Assembly: GCA_910587355.1 (NCBI GenBank)
Contig: CAJUKF010000036.1
Location: forward strand, 1-30,739
Length of the DNA: 30,739 bases
Source: an uncultured Muribaculaceae bacterium
Lineage (GTDB): Bacteria > Bacteroidota > Bacteroidia > Bacteroidales > Muribaculaceae
Reading direction: 5' to 3'
The translations under genes and the position numbers were made by a program. Below, piece by piece: positions 7,169 through 16,058 of the stretch (position 1 is the first letter of the stretch; each line of letters begins with the position of its first letter). The notes below the pieces were generated by a model. It did no database searches, was not told the origin of the DNA, and worked only from the letters and a program-made list of their open reading frames with translations.

Positions 7169-10100
7169 ATGAAAAGAACAATTCTTATTACAATCCTGCT
7201 GTTCATAGCAGCTGCGGTTGTACAAGCGCAGAACATTACTGTGAAAGGAACGGTGCTTTCCAAGGCAGACGATGAGCCGCTTATCGGCGCATCGGTGTTG
7301 TGCGATGCGAACAAGGCAGGGGCTGTCACTGACATTGACGGCAACTTCGAACTTAAGGTTCCCGAAGGTTCCCTCCTGAAAATCTCTTATGTGGGATTCA
7401 ATACCAAAGAAGTAAAAGCCGAACCGCGTCTGGTGGTTTATCTTGAAGAAAACTCAGCTCTGCTCGACGAAGTTGTGGTCGTCGGTTATCAGACAATGCG
7501 CAAGGCCGACCTCACCGGTGCTGTGTCGGTCATGGATTTGAAAGACCCCCTCAGCGAGAATTCCGGCAATATCATGAGTTCAATGGCCGGCAAGCTTCCC
7601 GGCGTGAATGTCGTGCCTGATGCCGCTCCGGGCGGTACCGGTTCTATCCGCGTGCGCGGTATGTCGACAGCCAACTCAAGCAACGACCCCCTTTATGTGA
7701 TTGACGGTGTGCCGACAGACAATATCAATATAATCAATCCCGGCGATATCGAGAGCATGCAGGTGCTCAAGGATGCGGCTTCGGCATCTATCTACGGTTC
7801 GCGTGCTGCCAACGGCGTTGTGATTATCACCACCAAGCATGGCAAGGGCGACCGCCTTTCAATCAATGTGAACTATGCTCTTAGCGCACAGACAATCGCT
7901 AAGCGCTACGACATGCTCAATGCAGAGCAGTGGGGACAGGCATACTGGACCGCATCGCGTAATGCAGGCATGGCTCCCTCCATTCCGCTTTACGGAAACG
8001 GCGAGACTCCTCAGCTGGTGGAGTATGTGAACGGAAACACCAATTTCCCCACTACCGACACTGACTGGCAGGACCAGGTATACCGCACTGCATGGACAAA
8101 TAATCTAACCGCTTCGGTTGCCAACAACACCGAGAAAAGCAGCATTCTCTTCTCTCTGAACTATATCAATCAGACGGGTAATATCATCTCGTCGTTCTAC
8201 CGCCGATATTCAGCACGAATCAACTCCCGCTATGACTTCAACAAGTATATCACTGTAGGTGAGAACCTTGTGATTGCTAACTGGAAAAACCGCGGCGTTG
8301 ACGTAGCCGGCGACCGTGGCATTCCCTTCACTGCCATGAGCCAGCATCCTGCGATTCCTGTCAGGGGTCTCAACGGCGAGTGGGCCCGTCCCATGGAGCT
8401 TATCGGTTCCGACCTCGCAAATCCCGTGCAGCTTATCAATAATGCCGAAGACAACGACCTCAGCAACTGGCGTATACTCGGCAATGCGTATCTCGAGGTT
8501 AAGCCCGTCGAAGGTCTTTCTCTCAAGACCAATATCGGTATCGAACACAGCCAGTATTTCAACACCACGCTCGGTCGCCGTGTCAATCCCGGCGATGTCA
8601 ACAGCATGAGCTCTGTATACGGTCAAGGCGATACATGGACGTGGACTAATACCGCAAATTACAATAAGGTTTTCGCCGACGTTCATCACCTCACTGCGCT
8701 GATTGGTACCGAAGCCATAGGCTATACTTTCAAGGACCTCTCGGCCTCGCGTGAAGACTATATGTTCGAAGACAGCGACTTCATGCAAATCGGTTCCGGC
8801 TCGGGCACCCGCAACAACGGAGGCGGCAAGACACAATGGAGCGTATTCTCGCTCTTCGGTAAGGTAGACTATAACTATGCCGACCGATATCTTGCGTCTT
8901 TCACAATCCGTCGCGACGAGAACTCGCGTTTTGCCAAAGGCAACCGTGCCGGCGTTTTCCCCGCATTCTCTCTGGCATGGCGTCCGTCGGCAGAGGCTTT
9001 CTGGAGCAGCAGCATCTTCAGCGACCTGAAAGTACGCTATTCCTGGGGCCAGAACGGTAATGCCAACATTCCTCCGCTGTATCCGACCTATTCCACATAT
9101 ATCTACAACACCGGCAACGGCGCATATGATATAACCGGTACAAATTCACAGACCAAGCCCGGCATAACACTTTCAGCCTCCGGTAATCCTGACCTCAAGT
9201 GGGAGACTACGACCCAGCACAATATCGGTGCCGATTTACAGTTCCTCAACGGCGCGCTTAACATTACCGCCGATTATTATATCAAGAAAACTACCGATAT
9301 GCTTACAATTCCGCCGGCCCTTGACGTGGCAGGCGAGAACGCGGCAATCTGGCTCAATACCGGCGAAATGAAAAACACCGGCTGGGAAGTATCTGTAGGC
9401 TATAACAGCCCCCGTTACGGCGACTTCTCCTGGAGCGGTTCGTTCAATATCTCGCAGTACAAAAACAAACTTGTGCGCCTCAACTCAATGCAGAAATTCA
9501 TAGGAGGTGACGTTCGCCTCATTCCCGGTGAGGCCATGGGTGTCTACTACGGATATGTCTGCGACGGAATCTTCCAGAACGAGACTCAGGTGGCCAACCA
9601 TGCCACACAGCCCGGTGCGGCTCCCGGACGTCTCATCTACCGGGACCTCGATGGCAACGGCTCTATCGGCGATGAAGACCGCTGCATAATCGGTAATCCC
9701 AATCCCGATGTCTCGCTCGGTCTCAATCTCGCGTTCAAGTACAAGTCGCTTACTCTCGACATGTTCTTCGCCGGTGACTTCGGTCAGGATATCATCAACC
9801 ACATGAAGCGCCAGCTCTACTCCATGAATTACGGCAACCTCACCACAAACCGCAGTGTGGAGGTGCTCAATGCCTGGTCGCCCGAAAATCCCGGCAGCAA
9901 TATTCCGGCGCTTTCGCTTACTGACGACAACAACGAGGCACGTTTCTCAAGCTACTATGTCGAGAACGGTTCGTACCTGAAGATGAAATACCTCAAGCTC
10001 TCATATGTCCTTCCGGCAATCGTGACAAAGTCAATCGGAGCGGCCGACATCAATGTCTTCGGTCAGGTTGAGAATGTATTCACCATCACCGACTATACCG

Positions 10101-10204
10101 GTCTCGACCCCGAAATTCTCCCCGGAGGATACGGTTCGCTTACCGACAGCGGTGCATATCCCCGTCCCCGTACATATACACTGGGCGTAAACATTCAGTT
10201 CTAA
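7169..10204 (+). CDS. SusC-like TonB-dependent fructan transporter
   Basis: I start the protein at ATG 7169 (1011 residues), because it yields a clear signal peptide (about residues 1-21, ending VVQAQ) and lies downstream of the predicted promoter. A longer frame to 6980 runs through the terminator and both regulatory repeats. Mature order: a carboxypeptidase-D regulatory-like domain (ITVKGTVLS..., about 23-105), the SusC-class segment LDEVVVVGYQ, a TonB plug with IRVRGMSTANSSNDPLYVID and SIYGSRAANGVVIITT, and a long outer-membrane barrel ending in an aromatic-rich strand (LGVNIQF). It would import fructo-oligosaccharides in complex with the SusD partner encoded 25 bp downstream. Family is certain; substrate is inferred from the GH32 enzymes and fructokinase. 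Confidence 0.96.
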   Translation: MKRTILITILLFIAAAVVQAQNITVKGTVLSKADDEPLIGASVLCDANKAGAVTDIDGNFELKVPEGSLLKISYVGFNTKEVKAEPRLVVYLEENSALLDEVVVVGYQTMRKADLTGAVSVMDLKDPLSENSGNIMSSMAGKLPGVNVVPDAAPGGTGSIRVRGMSTANSSNDPLYVIDGVPTDNINIINPGDIESMQVLKDAASASIYGSRAANGVVIITTKHGKGDRLSINVNYALSAQTIAKRYDMLNAEQWGQAYWTASRNAGMAPSIPLYGNGETPQLVEYVNGNTNFPTTDTDWQDQVYRTAWTNNLTASVANNTEKSSILFSLNYINQTGNIISSFYRRYSARINSRYDFNKYITVGENLVIANWKNRGVDVAGDRGIPFTAMSQHPAIPVRGLNGEWARPMELIGSDLANPVQLINNAEDNDLSNWRILGNAYLEVKPVEGLSLKTNIGIEHSQYFNTTLGRRVNPGDVNSMSSVYGQGDTWTWTNTANYNKVFADVHHLTALIGTEAIGYTFKDLSASREDYMFEDSDFMQIGSGSGTRNNGGGKTQWSVFSLFGKVDYNYADRYLASFTIRRDENSRFAKGNRAGVFPAFSLAWRPSAEAFWSSSIFSDLKVRYSWGQNGNANIPPLYPTYSTYIYNTGNGAYDITGTNSQTKPGITLSASGNPDLKWETTTQHNIGADLQFLNGALNITADYYIKKTTDMLTIPPALDVAGENAAIWLNTGEMKNTGWEVSVGYNSPRYGDFSWSGSFNISQYKNKLVRLNSMQKFIGGDVRLIPGEAMGVYYGYVCDGIFQNETQVANHATQPGAAPGRLIYRDLDGNGSIGDEDRCIIGNPNPDVSLGLNLAFKYKSLTLDMFFAGDFGQDIINHMKRQLYSMNYGNLTTNRSVEVLNAWSPENPGSNIPALSLTDDNNEARFSSYYVENGSYLKMKYLKLSYVLPAIVTKSIGAADINVFGQVENVFTITDYTGLDPEILPGGYGSLTDSGAYPRPRTYTLGVNIQF

Positions 10205-10229
10205 TCATCTCCTTACAATACAGAAAAAC

Positions 10230-11906
10230 ATGAAAACCATAAGGACAATCATAAACAAGACCGTCTGCGGTGCGGCTGCACTTGCCGTGGCTTTCGGAGC
10301 AGTCTCTTGCGACGATATGCTCGACACAAAACCCCAGGGCGTCTTTACCTCCGAACAGATAGGCGAGGACGAGGCCATTGACATGATGACTTCGGCATAT
10401 GCCACCATGCTCTGCCACTACTTCGGCAACAATGAGTCGTTTGCAGGGCCTATAAACAACTGGGTCATCGACCTCCGCTCCGACGATGCGCTCAAAGGCG
10501 GCGACGGCGTGACCATGGAAGCCTACATGCATCAGCTCGAAATCGGCAATGTGCAGAGCGACAACGATGTAATCAACTTCAAATGGCGGAACAACTATTT
10601 TTCGATTTCGCGTTGCAACACTGCCATAAAGGCCATTCTTTCGGCTGCCAGTCTTCCCGAAGAGACCAAAGCGTCTTTCATTGCTGAAATGAAGACACTC
10701 CGGGCTTACTACTACTTCGATATGCTCCGTCTCTTCGAGAAATTCCCTTACTTCGATGAGACTGTCGCCAATCCTTCGGAGTGCCGTGCCGACGAATATA
10801 GCCGGCAGCAGATTGCCGATTTCATCCGCGAAGACCTCCGCAACGCCTATCGTGTTCTGCCCGAGACTCAGGAAGAAGCCGGCCGATTCAACCGTTATGT
10901 GGCCGCTGCTATTCTCGCCCGTGTGGATATGTTCCTTTCGGAATGGAAAGAAGCTTCGGAGTATGCCGGTTATGTGATAGACTCGCACAAATACGAGCTT
11001 TATCCCAATTTCCTCGACATGTCGAAGCCCGAGTACAACAACATGTACGAATCAGTGATGGCCGTGCAGTTCTCATCGGCGAACTCTCCCGACCAGTACA
11101 ACTTCAACAACTGTCTCAACTGCACATGGTCGGAAGGCAATCTCTACGGCAACGGCGATGATTTCTATCTTGCCTCGCAGGACCTTGTAAACGCATTCCG
11201 CACTGATGAAAACGGTCTTCCTTATCTCGATGGCTCACAGAACGCCGAGAGCGTGACATCCGCCGATTATGCCGGTAATGTCGACCCCCGTCTCGATTTT
11301 ACTCTCGGCCGCATAGGCATGCCCTGGCGCTCATACCAGTACAACGAAAAGTGGTGCCGCAATCTTGAACTCTACGGTCAGTATTCAGGCAAAAAGCCCT
11401 ATCCTTCGCCCGATTCCCCCTACGTGAAAGTGGGTATCGTACCCTGGGGCGCATCATCGCTCAACTACGTAATCATCCGCTATGCCGATGTGCTGCTCAT
11501 GAAAGCCGAAGCTCTCATTGAACTCAATGAGAATCTCGACCTCGCCCGTAATCTGATTAATCAGGTGCGAGCCAAAGCCGCCCGCTCTGTCGACGCCTCT
11601 TATGCGCCTGTAGACTGTGACCCGATGATTGCGAACTACGCCGTAGGCCAGTATTCCGCCACCGCATGGAATCAGGATTATGCACGTCGTGCCGTTCGTC
11701 ACGAACGTCGTATCGAGCTGGCTATGGAAGGTCTCCGCTGGTTTGACCTTGTACGCTGGGGCACTGCCGTAGAGGTGGTCAACAACTACTACAAGTTCGA
11801 GGTGGCATATCAGCCCTATTACGCTTCGGCTTCATTGTCGGCTGACGAACTCTACTTCCCGATACCTCTTAACCAGAAGGACAACGCAGGCGACCTTTAT
11901 GACTGA
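10230..11906 (+). CDS. SusD-like outer-membrane glycan-binding lipoprotein
   Basis: The 558-residue protein has a signal peptide with lipobox AVSC27 followed by acidic residues (DDMLD), the surface-export signature of Bacteroidetes lipoproteins. The N-terminal CDDMLDTKPQG segment, the TPR-like helical middle with ...MKTLRAYYYFDMLRLFEKFPY, and the C-terminal region (RHERRIELAMEGLRWFDLVRWG, ending near FPIPLNQ) are characteristic of SusD/RagB proteins. It should cap the SusC barrel and bind fructan at the cell surface. It is 25 bp after susC and 44 bp before the next gene, in one operon. Confidence 0.95.
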   Translation: MKTIRTIINKTVCGAAALAVAFGAVSCDDMLDTKPQGVFTSEQIGEDEAIDMMTSAYATMLCHYFGNNESFAGPINNWVIDLRSDDALKGGDGVTMEAYMHQLEIGNVQSDNDVINFKWRNNYFSISRCNTAIKAILSAASLPEETKASFIAEMKTLRAYYYFDMLRLFEKFPYFDETVANPSECRADEYSRQQIADFIREDLRNAYRVLPETQEEAGRFNRYVAAAILARVDMFLSEWKEASEYAGYVIDSHKYELYPNFLDMSKPEYNNMYESVMAVQFSSANSPDQYNFNNCLNCTWSEGNLYGNGDDFYLASQDLVNAFRTDENGLPYLDGSQNAESVTSADYAGNVDPRLDFTLGRIGMPWRSYQYNEKWCRNLELYGQYSGKKPYPSPDSPYVKVGIVPWGASSLNYVIIRYADVLLMKAEALIELNENLDLARNLINQVRAKAARSVDASYAPVDCDPMIANYAVGQYSATAWNQDYARRAVRHERRIELAMEGLRWFDLVRWGTAVEVVNNYYKFEVAYQPYYASASLSADELYFPIPLNQKDNAGDLYD

Positions 11907-11950
11907 GCCTGTATAATCGACATTTACTCAATGCATAATATTCAAACGAA

Positions 11951-13420
11951 ATGAAAAGTATAATGAAATATGGTCTGGGGGCTGTCGCTCTCTCGCTCGG
12001 GCTCATATTCGGCTCCTGCTCGGATTTCGAGCCTACAGGATTTGACGCCGTGCCCGAGCTCCCAACGGTCAGCAATCTGCAGGCTCAGGTCGAAGGCCAC
12101 TCTATAAACGTGACATGGCAGCTTCCTTCTGCCGAAGGCATCACCGGCCTGCGTTTTATCAAGAATGCAGATAATCAGAATCCTGTCGAACTCCCGGCCA
12201 ATGCCACATCTTACACCGTGAAAGGTCAGCCAATGGGTGAGGAAGGGCTCTTTACCGTAAAGGTATGCTATGACAACAAGTATGTTTCGGAAGGCGTGAC
12301 AACAACGGCTGTTCTGCCCGTTGAGACTCTTGCAGGCGTAAGCAATCTAACTGCAGAGGTATCGGGCCGAACCGTGACTCTGAAATGGACTAATCCCACA
12401 GGCTCCGGTATTACCGGTGTGCGCATTATCCGCAACGGCGACACAGGAGCTGCCATCGACCTTCCGGCCGGTACCTCTTCATACGAAATGAAAGCCCAGC
12501 CAATGGACGTGGAACTCACCTACAGCGTGCAGCTGATGTATGACGAGTACTATGCCTCTGAGGCCGCAACCACACAAATCAAAGTGCCTTATATAGCGCC
12601 TAAAATGGCTTATCTGCTGATTGCGGACAAGTGGCAGGACCTTCCGGACGATGACGAGCGTGCCGCTGCCCAGTGGTTTGCAGCTCAGGAAAACGCCGAG
12701 TTTATCACTCCTTCGCGCATTGCCGACCTTGACGTAGACCTCTATCCCGTGATTTGGATTGAGATTGACCGCGTGGGTCTGCCTCTGGGCTGGCAGAATC
12801 TTCCGGCGCAGATTTCCGGTGAAGAGACTATCGCCGCACTCAGAACATATACTGTCAATGGCGGTAACCTCTATCTCGCCAACATGGCCACACAGCTCAC
12901 CGTGCCACTGGGCTTCGTTCCCGAAAACATGGCTCCGACTGTCTACGGCAACGGTGACGGAGGTTCGGGTACGGATGTATGGGTAATCAATCCCTATCTC
13001 GGCTGGGATTTCCGCAACGGTTCCGACCAGGGTTTCTACGACCGCACTGCACACGCGATTTTCAAAGACCTTACATTTGAAGACCCCAATGGCTACGGCT
13101 ATGACAATCTGCCTCTGATTGGCCCCGGTCAGCGTGAGGACCACAACTGCCTGTGGGACTGCAATATCTACGGCCGCGGCTCTTATCCCGATGTAATCGC
13201 GAACTTTGAGGCCACCACAGGTTCTCTTGTGCTTGCCACATGGGGCCACGTGCGCGACCACTGTGTTGCCGGTCTTGTAGAGTTCTATGCCAATGCACAT
13301 CATGGCCGATGCATCGCCAACGGCTTTGCAGCCTATGAATGGAATCAGAACTCCGGTGCCAATCCCTATCAGCACAATGTGGAGCAGCTTACAAGCAATA
13401 TCCTTGATTATCTGAAATAA
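11951..13420 (+). CDS. Surface glycan-binding lipoprotein with two Fn3-like repeats and a DUF4960-like domain
   Basis: The 489-residue protein has a lipoprotein signal with GSC23 followed by SDFE, suggesting surface display. Two tandem beta-sandwich repeats of fibronectin type III character lie at about 40-123 and 130-212, offset by exactly 90 residues; shared features are SNL at the start, GITG-R-I in the middle and QPM near the end. Residues about 215-489 form a second domain rich in aromatic residues that I match to DUF4960, the domain I recall in fructan-locus surface proteins such as BT1761. The position after susD is that of a SusE/F-type binding protein. No catalytic motif is seen. The likely role is levan or inulin binding; the domain name is from memory. 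Confidence 0.82.
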   Translation: MKSIMKYGLGAVALSLGLIFGSCSDFEPTGFDAVPELPTVSNLQAQVEGHSINVTWQLPSAEGITGLRFIKNADNQNPVELPANATSYTVKGQPMGEEGLFTVKVCYDNKYVSEGVTTTAVLPVETLAGVSNLTAEVSGRTVTLKWTNPTGSGITGVRIIRNGDTGAAIDLPAGTSSYEMKAQPMDVELTYSVQLMYDEYYASEAATTQIKVPYIAPKMAYLLIADKWQDLPDDDERAAAQWFAAQENAEFITPSRIADLDVDLYPVIWIEIDRVGLPLGWQNLPAQISGEETIAALRTYTVNGGNLYLANMATQLTVPLGFVPENMAPTVYGNGDGGSGTDVWVINPYLGWDFRNGSDQGFYDRTAHAIFKDLTFEDPNGYGYDNLPLIGPGQREDHNCLWDCNIYGRGSYPDVIANFEATTGSLVLATWGHVRDHCVAGLVEFYANAHHGRCIANGFAAYEWNQNSGANPYQHNVEQLTSNILDYLK

Positions 13421-13430
13421 GTGTTTATTT

Positions 13431-13473
13431 TTCCGGATGCCGTATTCCGCCCCGTGCGGAGCGACATCCGGAA
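13431..13473 (+). repeat. Branched inverted repeat between the binding-protein and LamG-GH32 genes
   Basis: Perfect 9-bp outer arms (13431-13439 and 13465-13473) enclose a second 5-bp hairpin (13446-13450 with 13456-13460). No U-tract follows on the plus strand. It may stabilize upstream mRNA or partly terminate transcription, lowering expression of the last gene. Confidence 0.5.
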
Positions 13474-13506
13474 TATGTAGTTTTAAGAACATAAAGAATC
13501 ATTGCC

Positions 13507-15885
13507 ATGAATCATTTCTGTAAATCGTTATTAACTGTAGCCGGCATGCTTTCGTCTGCTATTGCCGTGCAGGCAGAGCTCGTGGCTCATTTCGACATGA
13601 GTCTCGATAACGGCTGTATCCGGGAGAGCGTAAGCGGAGAGCGCTTCGCTGTCGAGGGCAATTTTGCCCCTGCAGATGTGGACGGAGCCGTCGGCAAGGC
13701 TTTGGTATTCGACGGATATACCTCCCGGGTGGATGCCCGGTTGGGTAATATTCTGGGCGAAAATGCCACCGCCATGACTGTCTCCTTGTGGGTGGCGCTG
13801 CCATGCTATCCCATTATACAGATAGATACGCAGACAACAGAGATGACCGCCATAGCGAGCTGCCTTGATACTGAGAGCAAGTCAGGATTCGGTTTCTTTA
13901 TCGGTTTCGATGGTAAATATTCCTTCCGCACCTATGTGTCGGGCTGGCCGGTACGCATAGATGTAGACCGGCCTCTTCCGGTCTATCAGTGGAATCATCT
14001 TGTGGCGGTAGTCAATACATCCGAGCGTTCGGTGAAGCTCTACAATAACGGCGAAGAAGTAGGTTCTGGCAAAGCCAATGGCACGCTGTCGTTCAGTGCC
14101 TGCGACTTTTATATGGGCCAGGGCCGGGAGTCGCGTATGTCGGGACCGTTCGAACTCATGTCGTTCAACGGTCTGATTGACGATATATCAATATGGAACC
14201 AGGCATTGGCTGTAAGCGACTTCAATACCGAAAAGCCCGAGAATGAGCCAAATCTCGATATACCGGCTTCGCGTTTTGCCGACGAGATTCTCAGACCGCG
14301 CTTCCACGGTATGCCTGCCGCAGGATGGACCAACGAGTGCCACGGCATGTATTATGCCGACGGCAGATATCATCTGTTCTTCCAGAAGAATGCCGATGGC
14401 CCGTATATGGCACGTTTGCACTGGGGCCATATTTCAAGCGAGAATCTTTATGACTGGCGCGAGGAGCGTATAGCACTTGCTCCCGGCGACTGGTATGATA
14501 TCAAAGGCTGCTGGAGCGGCTGCGTGTTCTCCGACGAAGAAATTACCGGTGGAAAGCCAAATATTCTCTACACTGCCGTCGATTATGCCAAAGCCACAAT
14601 CGCGCAGGCCGCTCCTGTAGATGAAAGTCTTGAAATATGGAGCAAGTCGGCATCCAATCCTATAATAAACGGTCGTCCCACGGGCCTGTCCGATGACTTC
14701 CGCGACCCATATTTCTTCCGCAAAAACAATGACGCGTATATTATCGTAGGCTCGTCGAAAGGAGGCGTCGGAACCACCACTCTGCATAAATATAATCCTA
14801 CCACAGGACGTTGGTCAAACGATGGAGATTTATTCTTCTCCGGAACATCCGCTTCGAGAGAAGGAACGTTCTGGGAAATGCCTAATATAACTCCGATGCC
14901 CGACGGCCGCTGGCTTTTCACTGTCACTCCTCTGGGCACCTCGCAGGGTGTACGCACTCTTTACTGGACCGGCGACATTTCAGACGAAGGCAAGTTTGTG
15001 CCCGACAGCTATTCGTCGGCTCCAAGACTGCTGGAAATGAATTCGCGTGAAGGCTTCGGACTGCTTTCCCCCACGGTATACAGGCAGGGCGACAAGACTA
15101 TTGCACTCGGCATCGTGCCCGACAAACTTCCGTCGGCTTCCAACTGGAAACTCGGTTGGGCGCATTGTTATTCGCTTCCCCGTGAATGGACTCTTGCCGA
15201 TGACGGCACCCTCGTTCAGAGGCCGTTCGAAGGTCTCTCGGGTCTGCGTACCGATGTCTCATTCAGTCGTCAGGAGTTCACGCTTGAAGGGGCTCTCGGG
15301 CTTGGCGATGTCAAAGGCCGTGAACTTGAACTTCAGGGTATATTTGAGGTAGGTACGGATGCCTTTGGCTTCAATATATTCAGCAATGGCAGCGATGCAG
15401 CCGTAATCAGCTATAACCCGGCTTCGGGTGAAGTAATCGCCGATTTCAGCAATCTGCCCAGACTGCAGAATGACAACGGTGTGTACGACGGAGTCTACCG
15501 TTGTCCCTTGCCTCAGCGTCCTGCCCAGGGAAGCACTCTTAAACTGAATGTATTCGTCGACCACTCGATTCTTGACATATTCGTAAACGACCGCTGGGCT
15601 ACTTCAATCCGCATATTTCCCACCGATGCCGATGCTGTAGGTGCGGAGGCATTCGCCGTTTCGGCTACTAAAGTAAAGGACCTCAGGGCATGGGCGCTCG
15701 CTGTCGACGGAAATCAGTCGGGCGCAGAAAATATTACGGCAGTGCCCGGAGCTGCCGATGCCACAGTCACTGTCTGCAACCTACAGGGTATGACGCTCAG
15801 AGCCGATGTGCCGGCATCATCGGTCCTCGACGGGCTGCCTGCCGGGCTCTATATTGTCAACGGCCGCAAACAGCTTAAGAAATAA
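13507..15885 (+). CDS. LamG-GH32 protein with altered nucleophile motif and T9SS-like C-terminal tail
   Basis: The 792-residue protein has a cleavable signal peptide (about 1-23, ...IAVQA) and no lipobox. Residues about 25-245 are a LamG/concanavalin-like domain (LVAHFDMSLDNG..., then VSLWVALP and LYNNGEEVGSG). The GH32 propeller starts near 262. The usual NDPNG nucleophile block is NECHG at 276-280, with Glu277 in the place of Asp. The RDP stabilizer is present (Asp400) and the acid/base block reads WEMPN (Glu457). A C-terminal beta-sandwich with FVDHSILDIFVND follows. Residues about 739-792 end in LPAGLYIVNGRKQLKK, resembling a type IX secretion sorting tail. It closes the susCD operon, where B. 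theta has endo-acting BT1760. It may be a divergent levan/inulin hydrolase or a binding protein; activity is uncertain. Confidence 0.85.
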   Translation: MNHFCKSLLTVAGMLSSAIAVQAELVAHFDMSLDNGCIRESVSGERFAVEGNFAPADVDGAVGKALVFDGYTSRVDARLGNILGENATAMTVSLWVALPCYPIIQIDTQTTEMTAIASCLDTESKSGFGFFIGFDGKYSFRTYVSGWPVRIDVDRPLPVYQWNHLVAVVNTSERSVKLYNNGEEVGSGKANGTLSFSACDFYMGQGRESRMSGPFELMSFNGLIDDISIWNQALAVSDFNTEKPENEPNLDIPASRFADEILRPRFHGMPAAGWTNECHGMYYADGRYHLFFQKNADGPYMARLHWGHISSENLYDWREERIALAPGDWYDIKGCWSGCVFSDEEITGGKPNILYTAVDYAKATIAQAAPVDESLEIWSKSASNPIINGRPTGLSDDFRDPYFFRKNNDAYIIVGSSKGGVGTTTLHKYNPTTGRWSNDGDLFFSGTSASREGTFWEMPNITPMPDGRWLFTVTPLGTSQGVRTLYWTGDISDEGKFVPDSYSSAPRLLEMNSREGFGLLSPTVYRQGDKTIALGIVPDKLPSASNWKLGWAHCYSLPREWTLADDGTLVQRPFEGLSGLRTDVSFSRQEFTLEGALGLGDVKGRELELQGIFEVGTDAFGFNIFSNGSDAAVISYNPASGEVIADFSNLPRLQNDNGVYDGVYRCPLPQRPAQGSTLKLNVFVDHSILDIFVNDRWATSIRIFPTDADAVGAEAFAVSATKVKDLRAWALAVDGNQSGAENITAVPGAADATVTVCNLQGMTLRADVPASSVLDGLPAGLYIVNGRKQLKK

Positions 15886-15902
15886 ACACAATTCATACAC
15901 GC

Positions 15903-15945
15903 TTTCGTATTCAACAGGTTTGGTCGAGTTAAACTGAATGCGAAA
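15903..15945 (+). terminator. Hairpin after the LamG-GH32 gene, weak terminator candidate
   Basis: Arms at 15903-15913 and 15935-15945 pair over 11 positions including one T-G wobble, around a 21-nt loop. It starts 18 bp past the stop codon. No strong U-tract follows. Confidence 0.35.
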
Positions 15946-15989
15946 AGTGTGATTTAGTGAAGGCTGCGCAACTGTGCGCAAATAATGAG

Positions 15990-16026
15990 CCGCACTGCAC
16001 GGGCGACAGCTGCCTGAGCGGTGCGG
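15990..16026. terminator. GC-rich hairpin between convergent genes
   Basis: CCGCAC at 15990-15995 pairs with GTGCGG at 16021-16026, with further partial pairing inside; TTTCGTT follows on the plus strand. It lies in the 173-bp gap between the convergent LamG-GH32 and beta-lactamase genes and could act in either direction. Confidence 0.35.
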
Positions 16027-16058
16027 TTTCGTTATGTGTTGTTCGGGCGAAATGTGTC

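Noticed and set aside
10140..10988. 282-codon minus-strand frame opposite susD
   Set aside because: The opposite strand encodes an intact SusD with a lipobox and family motifs; the frame also runs across the susC-susD junction.
12479..13492. 337-codon minus-strand frame opposite the surface binding-protein gene
   Set aside because: It mirrors a well-supported lipoprotein gene in an operon and has no signal, domain or promoter of its own.
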